From: Phenylobacterium sp. NIBR 498073
GTDB taxonomy: Bacteria > Pseudomonadota > Alphaproteobacteria > Caulobacterales > Caulobacteraceae
Assembly (NCBI RefSeq): GCF_027286305.1
Contig: NZ_CP114599.1
Location: forward strand, 3,195,001-3,259,000
Direction of reading: 5' to 3'
DNA: 64,000 nucleotides
Shown here: one piece after another, positions 8,718-19,330 of the stretch
How the letters are laid out: every line of letters starts with the position of its first letter
Numbering within the stretch: the first letter of the stretch is position 1
Position numbers and translations under genes: made by a program
Notes under the pieces: model-generated
Told to the model about the DNA's origin: nothing
Database searches by the model: none
What the model saw: the letters and a program-made list of their open reading frames with translations, nothing else

Positions 8718-10376
8718 CTAGGCGGCCTTCTGGTCGCCCTCGTAGACCGGCGCGTCCTCCGCCGGCAGCGCGGCCCGCCCGCGGATGATGTCTGATATCT
8801 TTTCGGCGATCATGATGGTCGGGGCGTTGGTGTTGCCGCCGACCAGGGTCGGCATGACTGAGGCGTCGACCACACGCAGCCCCTCGATCCCGCGCACCTT
8901 CAACTCGCCGTCGACCACCGCCATCTCGTCGCCGTCCGCGCCCATCTTGCAGGTGCCGACCGGGTGATAGATCGTCTCGGCGTGCTTGCGGATCCAGGCG
9001 TCGATCTGCTCGTCGGTCTCGACGTCCTTGCCCGGGAACAGCTCCTGGGTGCGATAAGGATCCAGCGCCGACTGGGCGGCGACCTTGCGCATCATGCGCA
9101 CGCCCTCGCGCAGGGCGCGGCGGTCTTCCTCGGTGGCCAGATAGTTCGCGAAGATCGCCGGATCGTCCGCCGGATTGGCCGAGCGCAGACCGACGCGACC
9201 GCGGCTCTCGGGCCGCAGCTGGCAGATGTGGAAGGTGAAGCCGTCCTTGGGAACCGCAACCTTGCCGTGGTCCTGCATGATCGCCGCGACGGTATGGACC
9301 TGCAGGTCGGGGCGGTCGAGGTCCGGCCGCGACTTCAGGAAGGCGCCCGATTCCAGGAACTGCTGGCGGCCCAGGCCCTTGCCGAAGAACATGTAGTTCA
9401 TGCCGATCGCCAGGGTCTTGATCAGGCCCTTGCGCAGCGAGTGGGCGGTGATCGGCTGCGGGCACTCCCAGGACATGCAGACGTCCAGGTGGTCCTGGAG
9501 GTTGGCGCCGACGCCCTTCAGCGCCTTGACCACCGGGATGCCGAACTTGCCGAGTTCTTCGGGGTCGCCGATCCCCGACAGTTGCAGGATCTGCGGCGAT
9601 TGCACGGCGCCGGCCGAGAGCAGCACTTCCTTGTCGGCGTGAACGACGCGCTTTTCGCCGCTCTTGGCGTCGGTGTACTCCACGCCCGTGGCGCGGCCGT
9701 TCTCGATGACGATCTTGCTGGTCCGCGCGCCGGTGATGCAGGTCAGGTTGGACCGCGACAGGGCCGGGTGCAGATAGCCGCGCGCGGCGCTCCAGCGCTG
9801 GCCGTCATGAATGGTCAGCTGGTACGGGCCCCAGCCCTCCTGCTGGAAGCCATTGAAATCGCTGGTGACCTTAAAGCCCGCCTGGCGGCCGGCCTCAACC
9901 GTGGCCGAGTAGATCGGGTTCGGGGTCGAGGCCTTGGAGACCTTCAGCGGACCATCGCCGCCGTGCCAGGCGTCGCCGCCGCCCTCAAGGCTCTCCGAAC
10001 GTTTGAAATAGGGCAGCACGTCCCGATACGACCAGCCCTGGAGGCCCATCTGCCGCCACTGGTCGTAGTCGCGGGCATGGCCGCGGATGTAGATCATGCC
10101 GTTGATCGACGACGATCCGCCCCAGCCCTTGCCGCGCGGCCACCAGAGCTTGCGGTCTTCAAGATTCGGCTCGGCCTCAGTCCAGAACCCCCAGTTGTAG
10201 GTCCCTTGCTTGCTGATCAGCGCGCCGACGCCGGCCGGCATCTTCACCAGAATCGAGCTGTCCTTGCCGCCCGCTTCCAGCAGCAGCACCTTGACCTGCG
10301 GATCCTCCGTCAACCGATTGGCGAGCACGCATCCTGCGGACCCCGCGCCAATGATGACGTAGTCGAAGCGATCCAT
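8718..10376 (-). CDS. GMC-family FAD oxidoreductase (choline dehydrogenase-like)
   Basis: A 552-residue flavoprotein with the N-terminal Rossmann FAD motif GAGSAGCVLANRL and the GMC signatures GGSSSINGMIYIRG and GAVQSPQILQLSGIG. The C-terminal domain carries the conserved YHPVGTCKMG and the NTNAPTIMIAEK segment. GMC enzymes oxidise alcohols; the close family includes choline and other alcohol dehydrogenases, so the substrate stays open. It is monocistronic, ends at a terminator and is divergent from the histidine kinase. Confidence 0.92.
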   Translation of the reverse strand: MDRFDYVIIGAGSAGCVLANRLTEDPQVKVLLLEAGGKDSSILVKMPAGVGALISKQGTYNWGFWTEAEPNLEDRKLWWPRGKGWGGSSSINGMIYIRGHARDYDQWRQMGLQGWSYRDVLPYFKRSESLEGGGDAWHGGDGPLKVSKASTPNPIYSATVEAGRQAGFKVTSDFNGFQQEGWGPYQLTIHDGQRWSAARGYLHPALSRSNLTCITGARTSKIVIENGRATGVEYTDAKSGEKRVVHADKEVLLSAGAVQSPQILQLSGIGDPEELGKFGIPVVKALKGVGANLQDHLDVCMSWECPQPITAHSLRKGLIKTLAIGMNYMFFGKGLGRQQFLESGAFLKSRPDLDRPDLQVHTVAAIMQDHGKVAVPKDGFTFHICQLRPESRGRVGLRSANPADDPAIFANYLATEEDRRALREGVRMMRKVAAQSALDPYRTQELFPGKDVETDEQIDAWIRKHAETIYHPVGTCKMGADGDEMAVVDGELKVRGIEGLRVVDASVMPTLVGGNTNAPTIMIAEKISDIIRGRAALPAEDAPVYEGDQKAA

Positions 10377-10587
10377 CTGTTCCGTCCCTAAACACTGTTA
10401 AGTTAGCCGCACACTGGCCGAACCCCGGGCGCGAGACAAGGCCCGCAGAACTCTGTTTTTGGGCGCCCCAGCGGCAGGTTTCCCCGGACGCCTGTCAGGA
10501 ATCGGCCGGACGGCATGACGCCTTGAGTGCGATTGAGTTTCATGCGCCAATGGACTTAGGCGGCAATCCGGTCCTAACGACAGTCCC

Positions 10588-12276
10588 ATGAGCGCCCAGC
10601 AGACGGCCTCGGCGGGAGGCGGACACCGCCTCCTTCGAGGCCTGCACCATCAGGTGACCGCCGGCCTGACCGTCGGCGTGATCGTCTTTCTCTCGGCGAT
10701 CGCGGGAATCCTGCTGCGCCCCAGCGGACACCTCAGCACATTCTGGGCGGCCAATGCGATCCTGCTCGGCCTGCTGGTGCGGCGCCCCGACCTGGCGACC
10801 CCGGCCGGCTGGCTGGCGGCCGCCGCCAGCCTGATCGCGGCCGACACCCTCACCGGCAGCGGCTGGGCGCGTACGCTGCTGCTGACCGCCGGCAATCTGG
10901 CCGGCGTGCTGACCGGCTACCTGCTGTTCAAGCGCCTATCGCCCGAGGACCGGCTGCTGCAGCGGCCGGCGTCCCTGCTCTCGGTCACCCTGATCGCACT
11001 GGCCGCCTCGGCGGCGACCAGCGTGCTGGGGGCGACGGTCAACGCCCTGCTCTTCCACCGCGACCCGATCAGCGGCTTCTTCATCTGGCTGGCGACGGAA
11101 CTGGCCAACTACATCGTCGTGCTGCCGGTGGCGCTGACCTTCCCGCGCCCGTCGGACCTGAAATGCTGGCTGACGCGCACCTTCACGACCCGCCCGCAGC
11201 TGCGCAAAGCCGCACCGCTGATTCTCTACCTGATCAGCCTGGCGATGGTGCCCTCGGTAGGCGGCCCCGGGGCCCTGGCGTTCCCCGTGCCGACCCTGCT
11301 CTGGTGCGCCCTCACCTATAGCCTGGCGGCCACGACGCTGCTGACGCTGTCCTTTGCGGTCTGGAGCCTGCTGTTTCTGTCGACGGCGTCGGCCTCGATG
11401 GGTTTCGTCTCGGTGATGGGTTTCGACCTCATGTCGCTGCGCCTGGGCGTGATGCTGGTGGCGCTGGCCCCGATCACGGTGGCCGGCGTCATGGCCAGCC
11501 GCAACGCCTTGCTTCGCGAAGCCGAGCTCGCCCGCCGCGCGGCCGAGGAAGCGATGAGCGCCCGGACGCTGCTGCTGGCGACAATGACCCACGAACTGCG
11601 CTCGCCGCTGACCGCCGTGGTCGGTTTCTCAGGCATGATGGCGCGCCAAGCCTACGGGCCGGTCGGTCATCCGAAATACCTCGACTACGCCCAGTCGATC
11701 GAGATCGCCGGCTCGCACCTCAGCGAACTGGTCACCGACCTTCTCGACACCGCCAAAATCGAGGCCGGGCAGATCGAACTGTCGCCGGCGCCGGCCTCTA
11801 GCCGCGAGATCGTCGAGCAGGCGTTGCGGCTGGTCCGGGGCCTGTCGATCGACGCCGGTGTCACGGTGGTGATGGAGCCCGGCGATTGGCCGGAGGTCCA
11901 CGCCGACCACCGGGCCGTAAAGCAGATCCTGATCAACCTGCTGGCCAACGCAGTGAAGTTCTCGCCGGCCGCCGGCCTGGTCGAAGTCTCCTCCGAGATC
12001 AGGAACGAACGCCTGGTGATCTGCGTCCGCGACTTCGGCCAGGGAATACGCGAGGAAGACCTGGCTGTCCTCGGCCGCCCCTATGTCCAGATGGGCGATC
12101 GGGTGACCCGCGCCGAGGGCTGGGGCCTGGGCCTGGCGCTGTCGCACGACCTGATCGAACGGCATGGCGGGCGCCTGGAACTGGATAGCAAGCCCGGCGT
12201 AGGCACCCGCGCATGTTTCGACCTGCCGCTGGCCGACGCCGAGCCGGAAGCCCTGGCCGCCGGCTCGGCCCGCTAG
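10588..12276 (+). CDS. Membrane sensor histidine kinase (MASE1-like)
   Basis: A 562-residue protein. About residues 20-300 form eight or more hydrophobic helices resembling an integral-membrane MASE1-type sensor. A HisKA dimerisation domain follows with the phosphorylated His335 in MTHELRSPL, then an HATPase domain with an N-box ([10 protein letters not shown]), G1 (DFGQGIRE) and G2 (GWGLGLALS). It has no receiver domain and no response regulator next to it, so it is an orphan kinase. It converges with minE, whose stop overlaps its end by 4 bases. Confidence 0.9.
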   Translation: MSAQQTASAGGGHRLLRGLHHQVTAGLTVGVIVFLSAIAGILLRPSGHLSTFWAANAILLGLLVRRPDLATPAGWLAAAASLIAADTLTGSGWARTLLLTAGNLAGVLTGYLLFKRLSPEDRLLQRPASLLSVTLIALAASAATSVLGATVNALLFHRDPISGFFIWLATELANYIVVLPVALTFPRPSDLKCWLTRTFTTRPQLRKAAPLILYLISLAMVPSVGGPGALAFPVPTLLWCALTYSLAATTLLTLSFAVWSLLFLSTASASMGFVSVMGFDLMSLRLGVMLVALAPITVAGVMASRNALLREAELARRAAEEAMSARTLLLATMTHELRSPLTAVVGFSGMMARQAYGPVGHPKYLDYAQSIEIAGSHLSELVTDLLDTAKIEAGQIELSPAPASSREIVEQALRLVRGLSIDAGVTVVMEPGDWPEVHADHRAVKQILINLLANAVKFSPAAGLVEVSSEIRNERLVICVRDFGQGIREEDLAVLGRPYVQMGDRVTRAEGWGLGLALSHDLIERHGGRLELDSKPGVGTRACFDLPLADAEPEALAAGSAR

Positions 12277-12536
12277 TCTCGCGTCAGCGCCGTCTCCGGC
12301 ATCTCGATGTCGATCTCCAGGGTCGAGACCTGATCGCCCCGGTCGAGCTTGACCACCACCCGATCGCGATCGATCGGGATGTGCTTGGCGATCACCGCAA
12401 GGATCTCCTGCTGCAGGATCGCGGCGAGATCCTCCCCACCGCCAAGCCCGCGCTCGTGGGCCAGCAGCAGTTGCAGCCGATCGCGCGCCACCGGGGCCGA
12501 GCGACGCCCGCGGCCAAAGAGATTCAGCAGGCTCAT
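12273..12536 (-). CDS. minE: Cell division topological specificity factor MinE
   Basis: An 87-residue protein with an amphipathic N-terminus (LLNLFGRGR), the anti-MinCD region ([10 protein letters not shown]) and the C-terminal dimer domain containing [13 protein letters not shown]. MinE stimulates the MinD ATPase and drives the Min pattern that keeps the septum at mid-cell. It is last in a minC-minD-minE order on the minus strand and overlaps minD by 4 bases. Confidence 0.95.
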   Translation of the reverse strand: MSLLNLFGRGRRSAPVARDRLQLLLAHERGLGGGEDLAAILQQEILAVIAKHIPIDRDRVVVKLDRGDQVSTLEIDIEMPETALTRD

Positions 12537-13351
12537 GCGACCGCCTTGCGGCCGAACAGCCGGCTCATGAAGCTCTGACGTTCCTTGGGCACGCTGACGG
12601 CGACGTTTTCGCCCATCAGCCGCCGCGCGGCCTCGCTATAGGCCTGGGCGGCCGGCGACACCGGATTGTGCAGGGTCACGGGACAACCGACGTTGGAGGC
12701 ACTGAGCACGTCGGGGCTTTCCGAGACGATGCCGAGCAGCGGGATCGCCAGGATCTCCAGCACGTCGTCGACGCTCATCATCTCGCCCTTGGCCGCGCGG
12801 GCCGGGTCATAGCGGGTGAGCAGCAGATGCTTTTCGATCCGATCGCCGACCTCGGCGCGCTGCGTCTTGGAGTCGAGCAGGCCGATGATGCGGTCGGAGT
12901 CGCGGACCGACGAGACCTCGGGGTTGGTCACCACCACCGCCAGGTCGGCGTACCGCATGGCCAGGGTGGCGCCCTTCTCGATGCCGGCGGGGCTGTCGCA
13001 GATCACCCAGTCGAACTGCTCACGCAGATCGTCGATGACCCGTCCGACGCCCTCCTCGGTCAGGGCGTCCTTGTCGCGGGTCTGCGAGGCCGGCAGCAAG
13101 CTCAGCGTCTCGACGCGCTTGTCGCGGATCAGGGCCTGGGCCAGCTTGGCGTCGCCCTGGACGACGTTGACGAGGTCGAACACCACCCGCCGCTCAGCTC
13201 CCATGACCAGATCGAGGTTACGCAGGCCGACGTCGAAGTCGACGACCACCACTTTCTGGCCCGCCTGGGCGAGCGCAGCGCCCAGCGACGCCGAGGACGT
13301 GGTCTTGCCCACGCCCCCCTTGCCAGACGTGACGACGACTACCTTGGACAT
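12533..13351 (-). CDS. minD: Septum-site-determining ATPase MinD
   Basis: A 272-residue ParA/MinD ATPase. The deviant Walker A motif GKGGVGKTT lies near the N-terminus, Walker A' [10 protein letters not shown] follows, and the DSPAGIE Walker B is in place. The C-terminal amphipathic membrane-targeting helix is LFGRKAV-like. MinD recruits MinC to the membrane and is released by MinE. It sits 42 bases after minC and overlaps minE. Confidence 0.96.
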   Translation of the reverse strand: MSKVVVVTSGKGGVGKTTSSASLGAALAQAGQKVVVVDFDVGLRNLDLVMGAERRVVFDLVNVVQGDAKLAQALIRDKRVETLSLLPASQTRDKDALTEEGVGRVIDDLREQFDWVICDSPAGIEKGATLAMRYADLAVVVTNPEVSSVRDSDRIIGLLDSKTQRAEVGDRIEKHLLLTRYDPARAAKGEMMSVDDVLEILAIPLLGIVSESPDVLSASNVGCPVTLHNPVSPAAQAYSEAARRLMGENVAVSVPKERQSFMSRLFGRKAVA

Positions 13352-13393
13352 GTCTCACCGTTCCTTCCCCTCGCCCCACGACGAGCAACGCAA

Positions 13394-14125
13394 CTAACCG
13401 AGCGCCGAGAGGCGCAAGGCCCCACGATCGCAGCGGACCTGGACGGCATGGCCATGGAGGTCGGCCCCCCAGTGCTCGGCCGTCCGATACAGATGATCGA
13501 CCCCGACCAACTCGGCCTCGAGCCGGCGGCAGAAGATTCGGGCGTCGGCGCCGGTCCGCAGGCCGGCGATCGCCCGCCCCCGCAGCGCGCCGTAGACGTG
13601 GATCGAACCGCCGGCGAGCACCTCGCCCCCCGAGGCGACCGCGCCGACGATGGTCACGTCGCCCTCCTCGAAGATCACCGACTGCCCAGAGCGCACCGGC
13701 CGGTCGATCAGCAGCGACGGGGAGACCGGCGAGGCCGCGGGGACGTCGACGGCCTCGGGCGCGACCGCGGCCGCGACATCGCTGCGGGCCTTGCGTGCGA
13801 CGTTGCCGTGCAGATTGGTCGGCAGGTGCGCCCACGGCGTTCCGTTGAGCCCGGCCGGGCGCAGTCCCTCGACACCGATCAGCTTGAGGCCGCGGGCGCT
13901 GATCCCATCGAGCGCGACCAGCACCGCTTCGGGCCCGACGCTCTCCAGGGCCGGGCCAAGATCGACGACGATCGGGCGGTTGTCGAACAACCCGGCCGAG
14001 GCGTGCAGTTGCTGGTCCAGCGCCGCGAACCACTGCGCGAACGGGGCTTCCGGCGCCAGGATCAGCGCCATGATGCTGCGCCCGCGCACTCGGATCTTGG
14101 GCAGGGAGAACGTGTCGGCGTTCAC
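13394..14125 (-). CDS. minC: Septum-site-determining protein MinC
   Basis: A 243-residue FtsZ-assembly inhibitor. The C-terminal domain from about residue 140 has the beta-helix turns typical of MinC: VIFEEGDVTIVGAVASGGEVLAGGSIHVYGALRG is the region, with GRAIAGL and ADARIFCRRLEAEL after it. The N-terminal domain is more divergent. It starts at GTG 14125 and heads the minCDE operon. Confidence 0.94.
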   Translation of the reverse strand: MNADTFSLPKIRVRGRSIMALILAPEAPFAQWFAALDQQLHASAGLFDNRPIVVDLGPALESVGPEAVLVALDGISARGLKLIGVEGLRPAGLNGTPWAHLPTNLHGNVARKARSDVAAAVAPEAVDVPAASPVSPSLLIDRPVRSGQSVIFEEGDVTIVGAVASGGEVLAGGSIHVYGALRGRAIAGLRTGADARIFCRRLEAELVGVDHLYRTAEHWGADLHGHAVQVRCDRGALRLSALG

Positions 14126-14300
14126 GTCGCGCGCCCGGCGATCCGATGCGAATTGTCGATATGCGCAGCCATGACGCCTCCGTCCGGATTGGGGGGACTG
14201 GGATCCCGCTCCGGGCGCTCCCTGGCGTCGTAAGTTCTAGATTCGTGGGGCTTTCTTGCGGCCTGATCCCGCCGCAGTTTCGGCGCCATGCGGCCAAGCT

Positions 14301-14765
14301 TCAACGCCCCGGGCGGCGAAATTCCATGATCCAGTTGGTCTCCCACGTGGCCCCGTCGTCATACGAGAAGGCCTGACTCCAGCGCGGGGTTTCGGTATCG
14401 GTCCCGCTCCAGTCGAACAGCACCTTCACCGGTTTGCCGTCATCGAAATCGTCGCCGGCGAAGACGCCCCGGCCGTTCTCGAAGCGACCGTAGACCGGCG
14501 GCTGCAGCTGACCGTCCCGGGAATTGATCCAGTAGATGGCCCAGCGATCCTGGCCGGGGTCGTATAGCCGCAGGGTCATGCCCCGGAAGCCCTTGGTCGG
14601 AAAGTCGCTCTCGTCGATCGAAACCGCGCCCTCCATCAGCAGCTGGGCGGTCTCGAAGGAAGGAAACACCTCCCAATCGTCCGAGCCGACGCCGCGGACC
14701 TTGAGCCGGCGGTTCGTCACGTCCCAGTCGCCGTGATTGAAATCGAAGTCGTGAGCCGCGCTCAT
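14301..14765 (-). CDS. Conserved hypothetical protein (DUF1579-like)
   Basis: A 154-residue soluble protein. Features such as FNHGDWDV near the N-terminus, FRGMTLRLYDPGQDRWAIYW in the middle and WIMEFRR at the end match the beta-barrel pattern of DUF1579-like proteins with unknown ligand. The ATG at 14765 (MSAAHDF) is preferred over an upstream start at 14783. It lies upstream of minC on the same strand with a gap of about 175 bases, so shared transcription is possible. Confidence 0.65.
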   Translation of the reverse strand: MSAAHDFDFNHGDWDVTNRRLKVRGVGSDDWEVFPSFETAQLLMEGAVSIDESDFPTKGFRGMTLRLYDPGQDRWAIYWINSRDGQLQPPVYGRFENGRGVFAGDDFDDGKPVKVLFDWSGTDTETPRWSQAFSYDDGATWETNWIMEFRRPGR

Positions 14766-14804
14766 CACCGGTGCTCCTGTCATGGATCGCCGGTCTAGCG
14801 AGGG

Positions 14805-14830
14805 GCTGCTGACAGGGATCTGTCAGCAGC
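14805..14830. terminator. Perfect hairpin between two minus-strand genes
   Basis: An 11-base arm GCTGCTGACAG and its exact complement flank the 4-base loop GGAT. It lies just past the CoA-transferase stop and could end that transcript, though no T-run follows on either strand. Confidence 0.45.
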
Positions 14831-14845
14831 GCGTCAGGACATTGG

Positions 14846-16393
<1,548 letters not shown>

Positions 16394-16468
16394 TTACTCC
16401 CCCAGGCAGGGCAAGGGCGGCGAAATCTTGTCGCAGCGTAAGGCGCCCATGAGACGGACAGTGCGGCC

Positions 16469-17251
16469 TCAGCGCCCCTTCCAGGCCGGGGCGCGTTTCT
16501 GGGCGAAGGCCATCGGCCCCTCGACGAAGTCCTCGGACTTGAACAGCGCGCTGACCGCCGGATAGCGGTTCTGGCCCTTGATCGCCGCCTCGAGGGTCGG
16601 CTCGTCCAGCCCCTTGTAGACGGCCTCCTTCGAGGCGCGGATCGACATCGGCGACAGCTCGCAGATCTGGCCGGCCCAGCGGCGGGCGGCGGCCATCAGT
16701 TCCTTGGGCGGCGTGACCTCGTTGACGAAGCCGAGCACCTGCCCCTCGGCGGCGCTGACCCGGCGGCCGGTGAGGATCATGCCCAGGGCCTGCTTCTGGC
16801 CGATCATCCGCGGCAGGCGGTGCAAGCCTCCGGCCAGCGCGGCCAGGCCGACCCGCGGCTCCGGCAGGGCGAAGGTCACGGTGTCCGCAGCCACGATCAG
16901 GTCGCACGCCAGCGCGATCTCGAACCCGCCGCCCATGGCCACGCCGTTGACCGCGGCGATCAGGGGCTTGGTCAGGTCGAAACGCGAGGTCAGGCCGGCG
17001 AAGCCCGACGGCGGAGATTTCATCTCGCCGCCGGTGGCCTGGTGCTTGAGGTCGTTGCCCGCCGAGAAGGCCCGCTCGCCCGCGCCGGTGACGATACCGA
17101 CCCACTGGTCAGGGTCGGCCGCGAAGGCGTTGAAGGCGTCGTCCAGCTCAAAATGGGCCGGCGAATGCAGCGCGTTCATCACCTCCGGCCGGTTGAGCGT
17201 GAAGATGGTGATCGGACCCTCGCGGTCCACGCGGATGAACTCATAGGCCAT
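16469..17251 (-). CDS. Enoyl-CoA hydratase/isomerase (crotonase) family protein
   Basis: A 260-residue crotonase-fold enzyme. The oxyanion-hole segments AGNDLK and NGVAMGGGFEIALACD are present, and a glutamate falls at the position of one catalytic acid (PEPRVGLAALAGG). This suits hydration or isomerisation of an acyl-CoA, with unknown chain specificity. It starts at ATG 17251 and precedes the CoA-transferase gene, which suggests a role in acyl-CoA metabolism. Confidence 0.9.
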   Translation of the reverse strand: MAYEFIRVDREGPITIFTLNRPEVMNALHSPAHFELDDAFNAFAADPDQWVGIVTGAGERAFSAGNDLKHQATGGEMKSPPSGFAGLTSRFDLTKPLIAAVNGVAMGGGFEIALACDLIVAADTVTFALPEPRVGLAALAGGLHRLPRMIGQKQALGMILTGRRVSAAEGQVLGFVNEVTPPKELMAAARRWAGQICELSPMSIRASKEAVYKGLDEPTLEAAIKGQNRYPAVSALFKSEDFVEGPMAFAQKRAPAWKGR

Positions 17252-17318
17252 CGAGGATCCCTTCCCTTTGCGGTCTGCGGCGCCCAGGGTCAGCGGGCGC
17301 CGCTACGTCGGTCAAGCG

Positions 17319-17849
17319 TCAGCCGACGGGACGCAGGCCGGCGCGATATCGTTTCCAGTTCTCGACATAGTGCATGGCCCCGCCGGCCAGCGCCTTGGCC
17401 TGGTCTTCGGAAATCTCGCGCACGATCTTGCCCGGCGCGCCCATGACCAGCGAATTGTCCGGGATCTCCTTGCCCTCGGTGATCAGGCAGTTGGCGCCGA
17501 TCAGGCAGTTCTTCCCGATCTTGGCGCCGTTGAGCACGATCGAGCCGATGCCGATCAGCGAGCCGTCGCCGATGGTGCAGCCATGTAGCATGACCTTGTG
17601 GCCCACGGTGACGTTGGCGCCGATGGTCAGCGGATAGCCGGTGTCGGTGTGCAGGACGCTGCCGTCCTGGACGTTCGAGTTCTCGCCGATGGTGATCGGG
17701 TCGTTATCGCCGCGGATCGTCGCGCCGAACCAGACCGAGGCGTTCTTCTTGAGAATCACCCGGCCGATCACCGCCGCGTTCGGCGCGATCCAGTATTCAT
17801 CTTCTTTAGGCAGTTGCGGGGCGACTTCGCCCAAGTTGTAGACACTCAT
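17319..17849 (-). CDS. Gamma-carbonic-anhydrase-like hexapeptide-repeat protein
   Basis: A 176-residue left-handed beta-helix protein of the YrdA/PaaY group. Hexapeptide turns run from about residue 20 to 130. Candidate zinc-binding histidines occur in LHTDTG and GHKVMLHGC, matching the gamma-carbonic anhydrase arrangement. Many relatives are trimeric with weak or unknown activity, so the reaction is not proven. It is read from ATG 17849. Confidence 0.88.
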   Translation of the reverse strand: MSVYNLGEVAPQLPKEDEYWIAPNAAVIGRVILKKNASVWFGATIRGDNDPITIGENSNVQDGSVLHTDTGYPLTIGANVTVGHKVMLHGCTIGDGSLIGIGSIVLNGAKIGKNCLIGANCLITEGKEIPDNSLVMGAPGKIVREISEDQAKALAGGAMHYVENWKRYRAGLRPVG

Positions 17850-17904
17850 CCGTACACCCCGTTTATTTAATCAAATGAGCCATTTAAGGATTCAGAAACC
17901 GCGT

Positions 17905-18150
17905 TAGCATCATTCTAGTGATGCGATTCGAGAGGGGCGAGAGCCCTTCCGCATCACGCCGCGAGTCGGCGTCCGGTTCGCGGCCTGCGTTATGGGGCGG
18001 GGTACTAAGGTGTCGCGTTTGCTACGGCGGGGCTTCCCGCCTGGATCACGAACCGAAGACGGACCTCCGGGCCGTTGCGCGCGGCCCCGCCGCACCATTG
18101 CGAACTTCATCGATCCTCGAGGGCGAGCCGTTTCGGCGTCGCCCTTTTTT
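17905..18150 (+). ncRNA. Candidate structured RNA upstream of phoH
   Basis: No convincing gene occupies this gap, yet it holds a chain of stable hairpins. They are GCATCA/TGATGC at 17907-17924, GGGGC/GCCCT near 17934-17946, GCCGCGA/TCGCGGC at 17958-17984, GGCGGG/CCCGCC at 18026-18041, and GGGCCG/CGGCCC near 18069-18086. The last ends in a strong terminator at 18121-18150. The layout suits a small RNA or an attenuated phoH leader. I could not match it to 6S, SRP, RNase P or tmRNA. Confidence 0.35.
18121..18150 (+). terminator. Intrinsic terminator before phoH
   Basis: The stem GGGCGA / TCGCCC encloses GCCGTTTCGGCG, itself partly self-complementary, and is followed by six T's on the plus strand. 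No protein gene ends just upstream on this strand, so the transcript it ends must start within the preceding intergenic DNA. Confidence 0.75.
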
Positions 18151-18171
18151 CTTGCCCCTATGGAGGCCTAG

Positions 18172-18936
18172 ATGACCAAGCGAGCTCTGAAGCGACAACT
18201 GCGCGAAGGCGCGTTCGACGCCGCCCAGTTCGAGGATGACGCGAAAGTCCGCCGCCTGCCGGTGGACCGCGCGTGGTCCCCCTTGGCTCATCACAACGAC
18301 GACCGCGACCAGGCCTATCTCAAGACGATAAAGGCCAAGTCGCCGGGCCAGCAGGCGCTGATGGACGCGATCGACGCCAAGAACCTGGTCATGGCGCTCG
18401 GCCCGGCCGGCACGGGCAAGACCTATCTGGCGATCGCCAAGGCGGTGGAGGCGCTGGAGGCCGGCCGCGTCGGGCGCATCGTACTGTCGCGGCCCGCGGT
18501 CGAGGCCGGCGAATCGATCGGCTTCCTGCCTGGCGACGCCGAGGACAAGCTCGCCCCCTATCTGCGCCCGCTTTACGACGCGCTGTCGGACCGGCTGTCG
18601 ATGAAGCGGGTGCGGGCGCTGATGGCCGAGGGCGCCATCGAGATCGCGCCGGTCGGATTCATGCGCGGCCGCACGCTGAACAACGCCTTCGTGGTCATCG
18701 ACGAGGCGCAGAACTGCACCTACGGGCAGCTGAAGATGCTGCTGACCCGGCTGGGCTGGCATTCGACCATGGTGGTGACCGGCGACCCGGCCCAGTCGGA
18801 CCTGCTGCCGGAGCTCTCGGGCCTGGGCCCGGTCGCCGACCGCTTCGAGGAGATCTCGAACATCGCGGTCGTGCGGCTGAAGGACGTCGACATCGTGCGC
18901 CACCCGCTGGTGGCCGAGATGCTGGGCGTGCTCTGA
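18172..18936 (+). CDS. phoH: PhoH-family ATPase
   Basis: A 254-residue cytoplasmic P-loop ATPase. Walker A is GPAGTGKT (about residues 78-85), Walker B is VVIDEAQN, and the downstream VTGDPAQSDL and the arginine-rich DIVRHPLV complete the PhoH pattern. It lacks the N-terminal KH region of the longer PhoL type and fits the shorter form. PhoH proteins are linked to phosphate stress and RNA metabolism. A clear GGAGG lies 6 bases before the ATG at 18172. Confidence 0.92.
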   Translation: MTKRALKRQLREGAFDAAQFEDDAKVRRLPVDRAWSPLAHHNDDRDQAYLKTIKAKSPGQQALMDAIDAKNLVMALGPAGTGKTYLAIAKAVEALEAGRVGRIVLSRPAVEAGESIGFLPGDAEDKLAPYLRPLYDALSDRLSMKRVRALMAEGAIEIAPVGFMRGRTLNNAFVVIDEAQNCTYGQLKMLLTRLGWHSTMVVTGDPAQSDLLPELSGLGPVADRFEEISNIAVVRLKDVDIVRHPLVAEMLGVL

Positions 18937-18946
18937 CGCCGTCATA

Positions 18947-18978
18947 GAGCCCGGCCCCGGAGCCCGGGGCCGGCGCTC
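18947..18978. terminator. GC-rich hairpin between convergent genes
   Basis: GAGC-CCGGCCCC and GGGGCCGG-CGCTC face each other around a 7-base loop between the ends of phoH and the DUF3126 gene. It may end both transcripts, though the T-run is missing. Confidence 0.45.
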
Positions 18979-18987
18979 GACCTGCGC

Positions 18988-19197
18988 TTAAGGCAGGTCT
19001 TCGGCCAGGATGGCCATTTCGAACATAAACGAGCCGTCGCCGTCCTCGTCCTCGAAGACGACGCCGATGAACTCTTCGCCGATATAGACCTCGGCCGAGT
19101 CCTTCTGCTTCGGACGGGGGACCAGCGTGATCCGCGCATTGGCGAAGGTGCCGCGCAGGTGGCCTTCGACTCGGCGGATAGTTTTTTCGTCCAGCAC
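18988..19197 (-). CDS. DUF3126 family small protein
   Basis: A 69-residue acidic protein matching the short alphaproteobacterial DUF3126 family in length and layout: an N-terminal helix (LDEKTIRRVEGHLR), then two short strands with ITLVPRPKQKDSAEVYIGEE, then FEDEDGDGSFMFEMAIL. The function is unknown. It starts at ATG 19197 and is transcribed away from the GH84 gene. Confidence 0.85.
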   Translation of the reverse strand: MLDEKTIRRVEGHLRGTFANARITLVPRPKQKDSAEVYIGEEFIGVVFEDEDGDGSFMFEMAILAEDLP

Positions 19198-19330
19198 GCT
19201 GGGCTCCTTCGTAGATTTCGGCGGGAACCTAAGGGTTTTGCGCCGAGCCGCAAAGCGCCTGCGTCCGAAAAAGCTGGGGACGCGGCGCCGGCGCCCGCTA
19301 GTCTGGCCGCCGAACGAGGGGGAGGACCGC

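Noticed and set aside
17918..18175. A short plus-strand open frame in the gap before phoH
   Set aside because: Arg/Ser/Gly-rich without start signals, and it runs through the hairpins and the terminator, so an RNA explanation is better.
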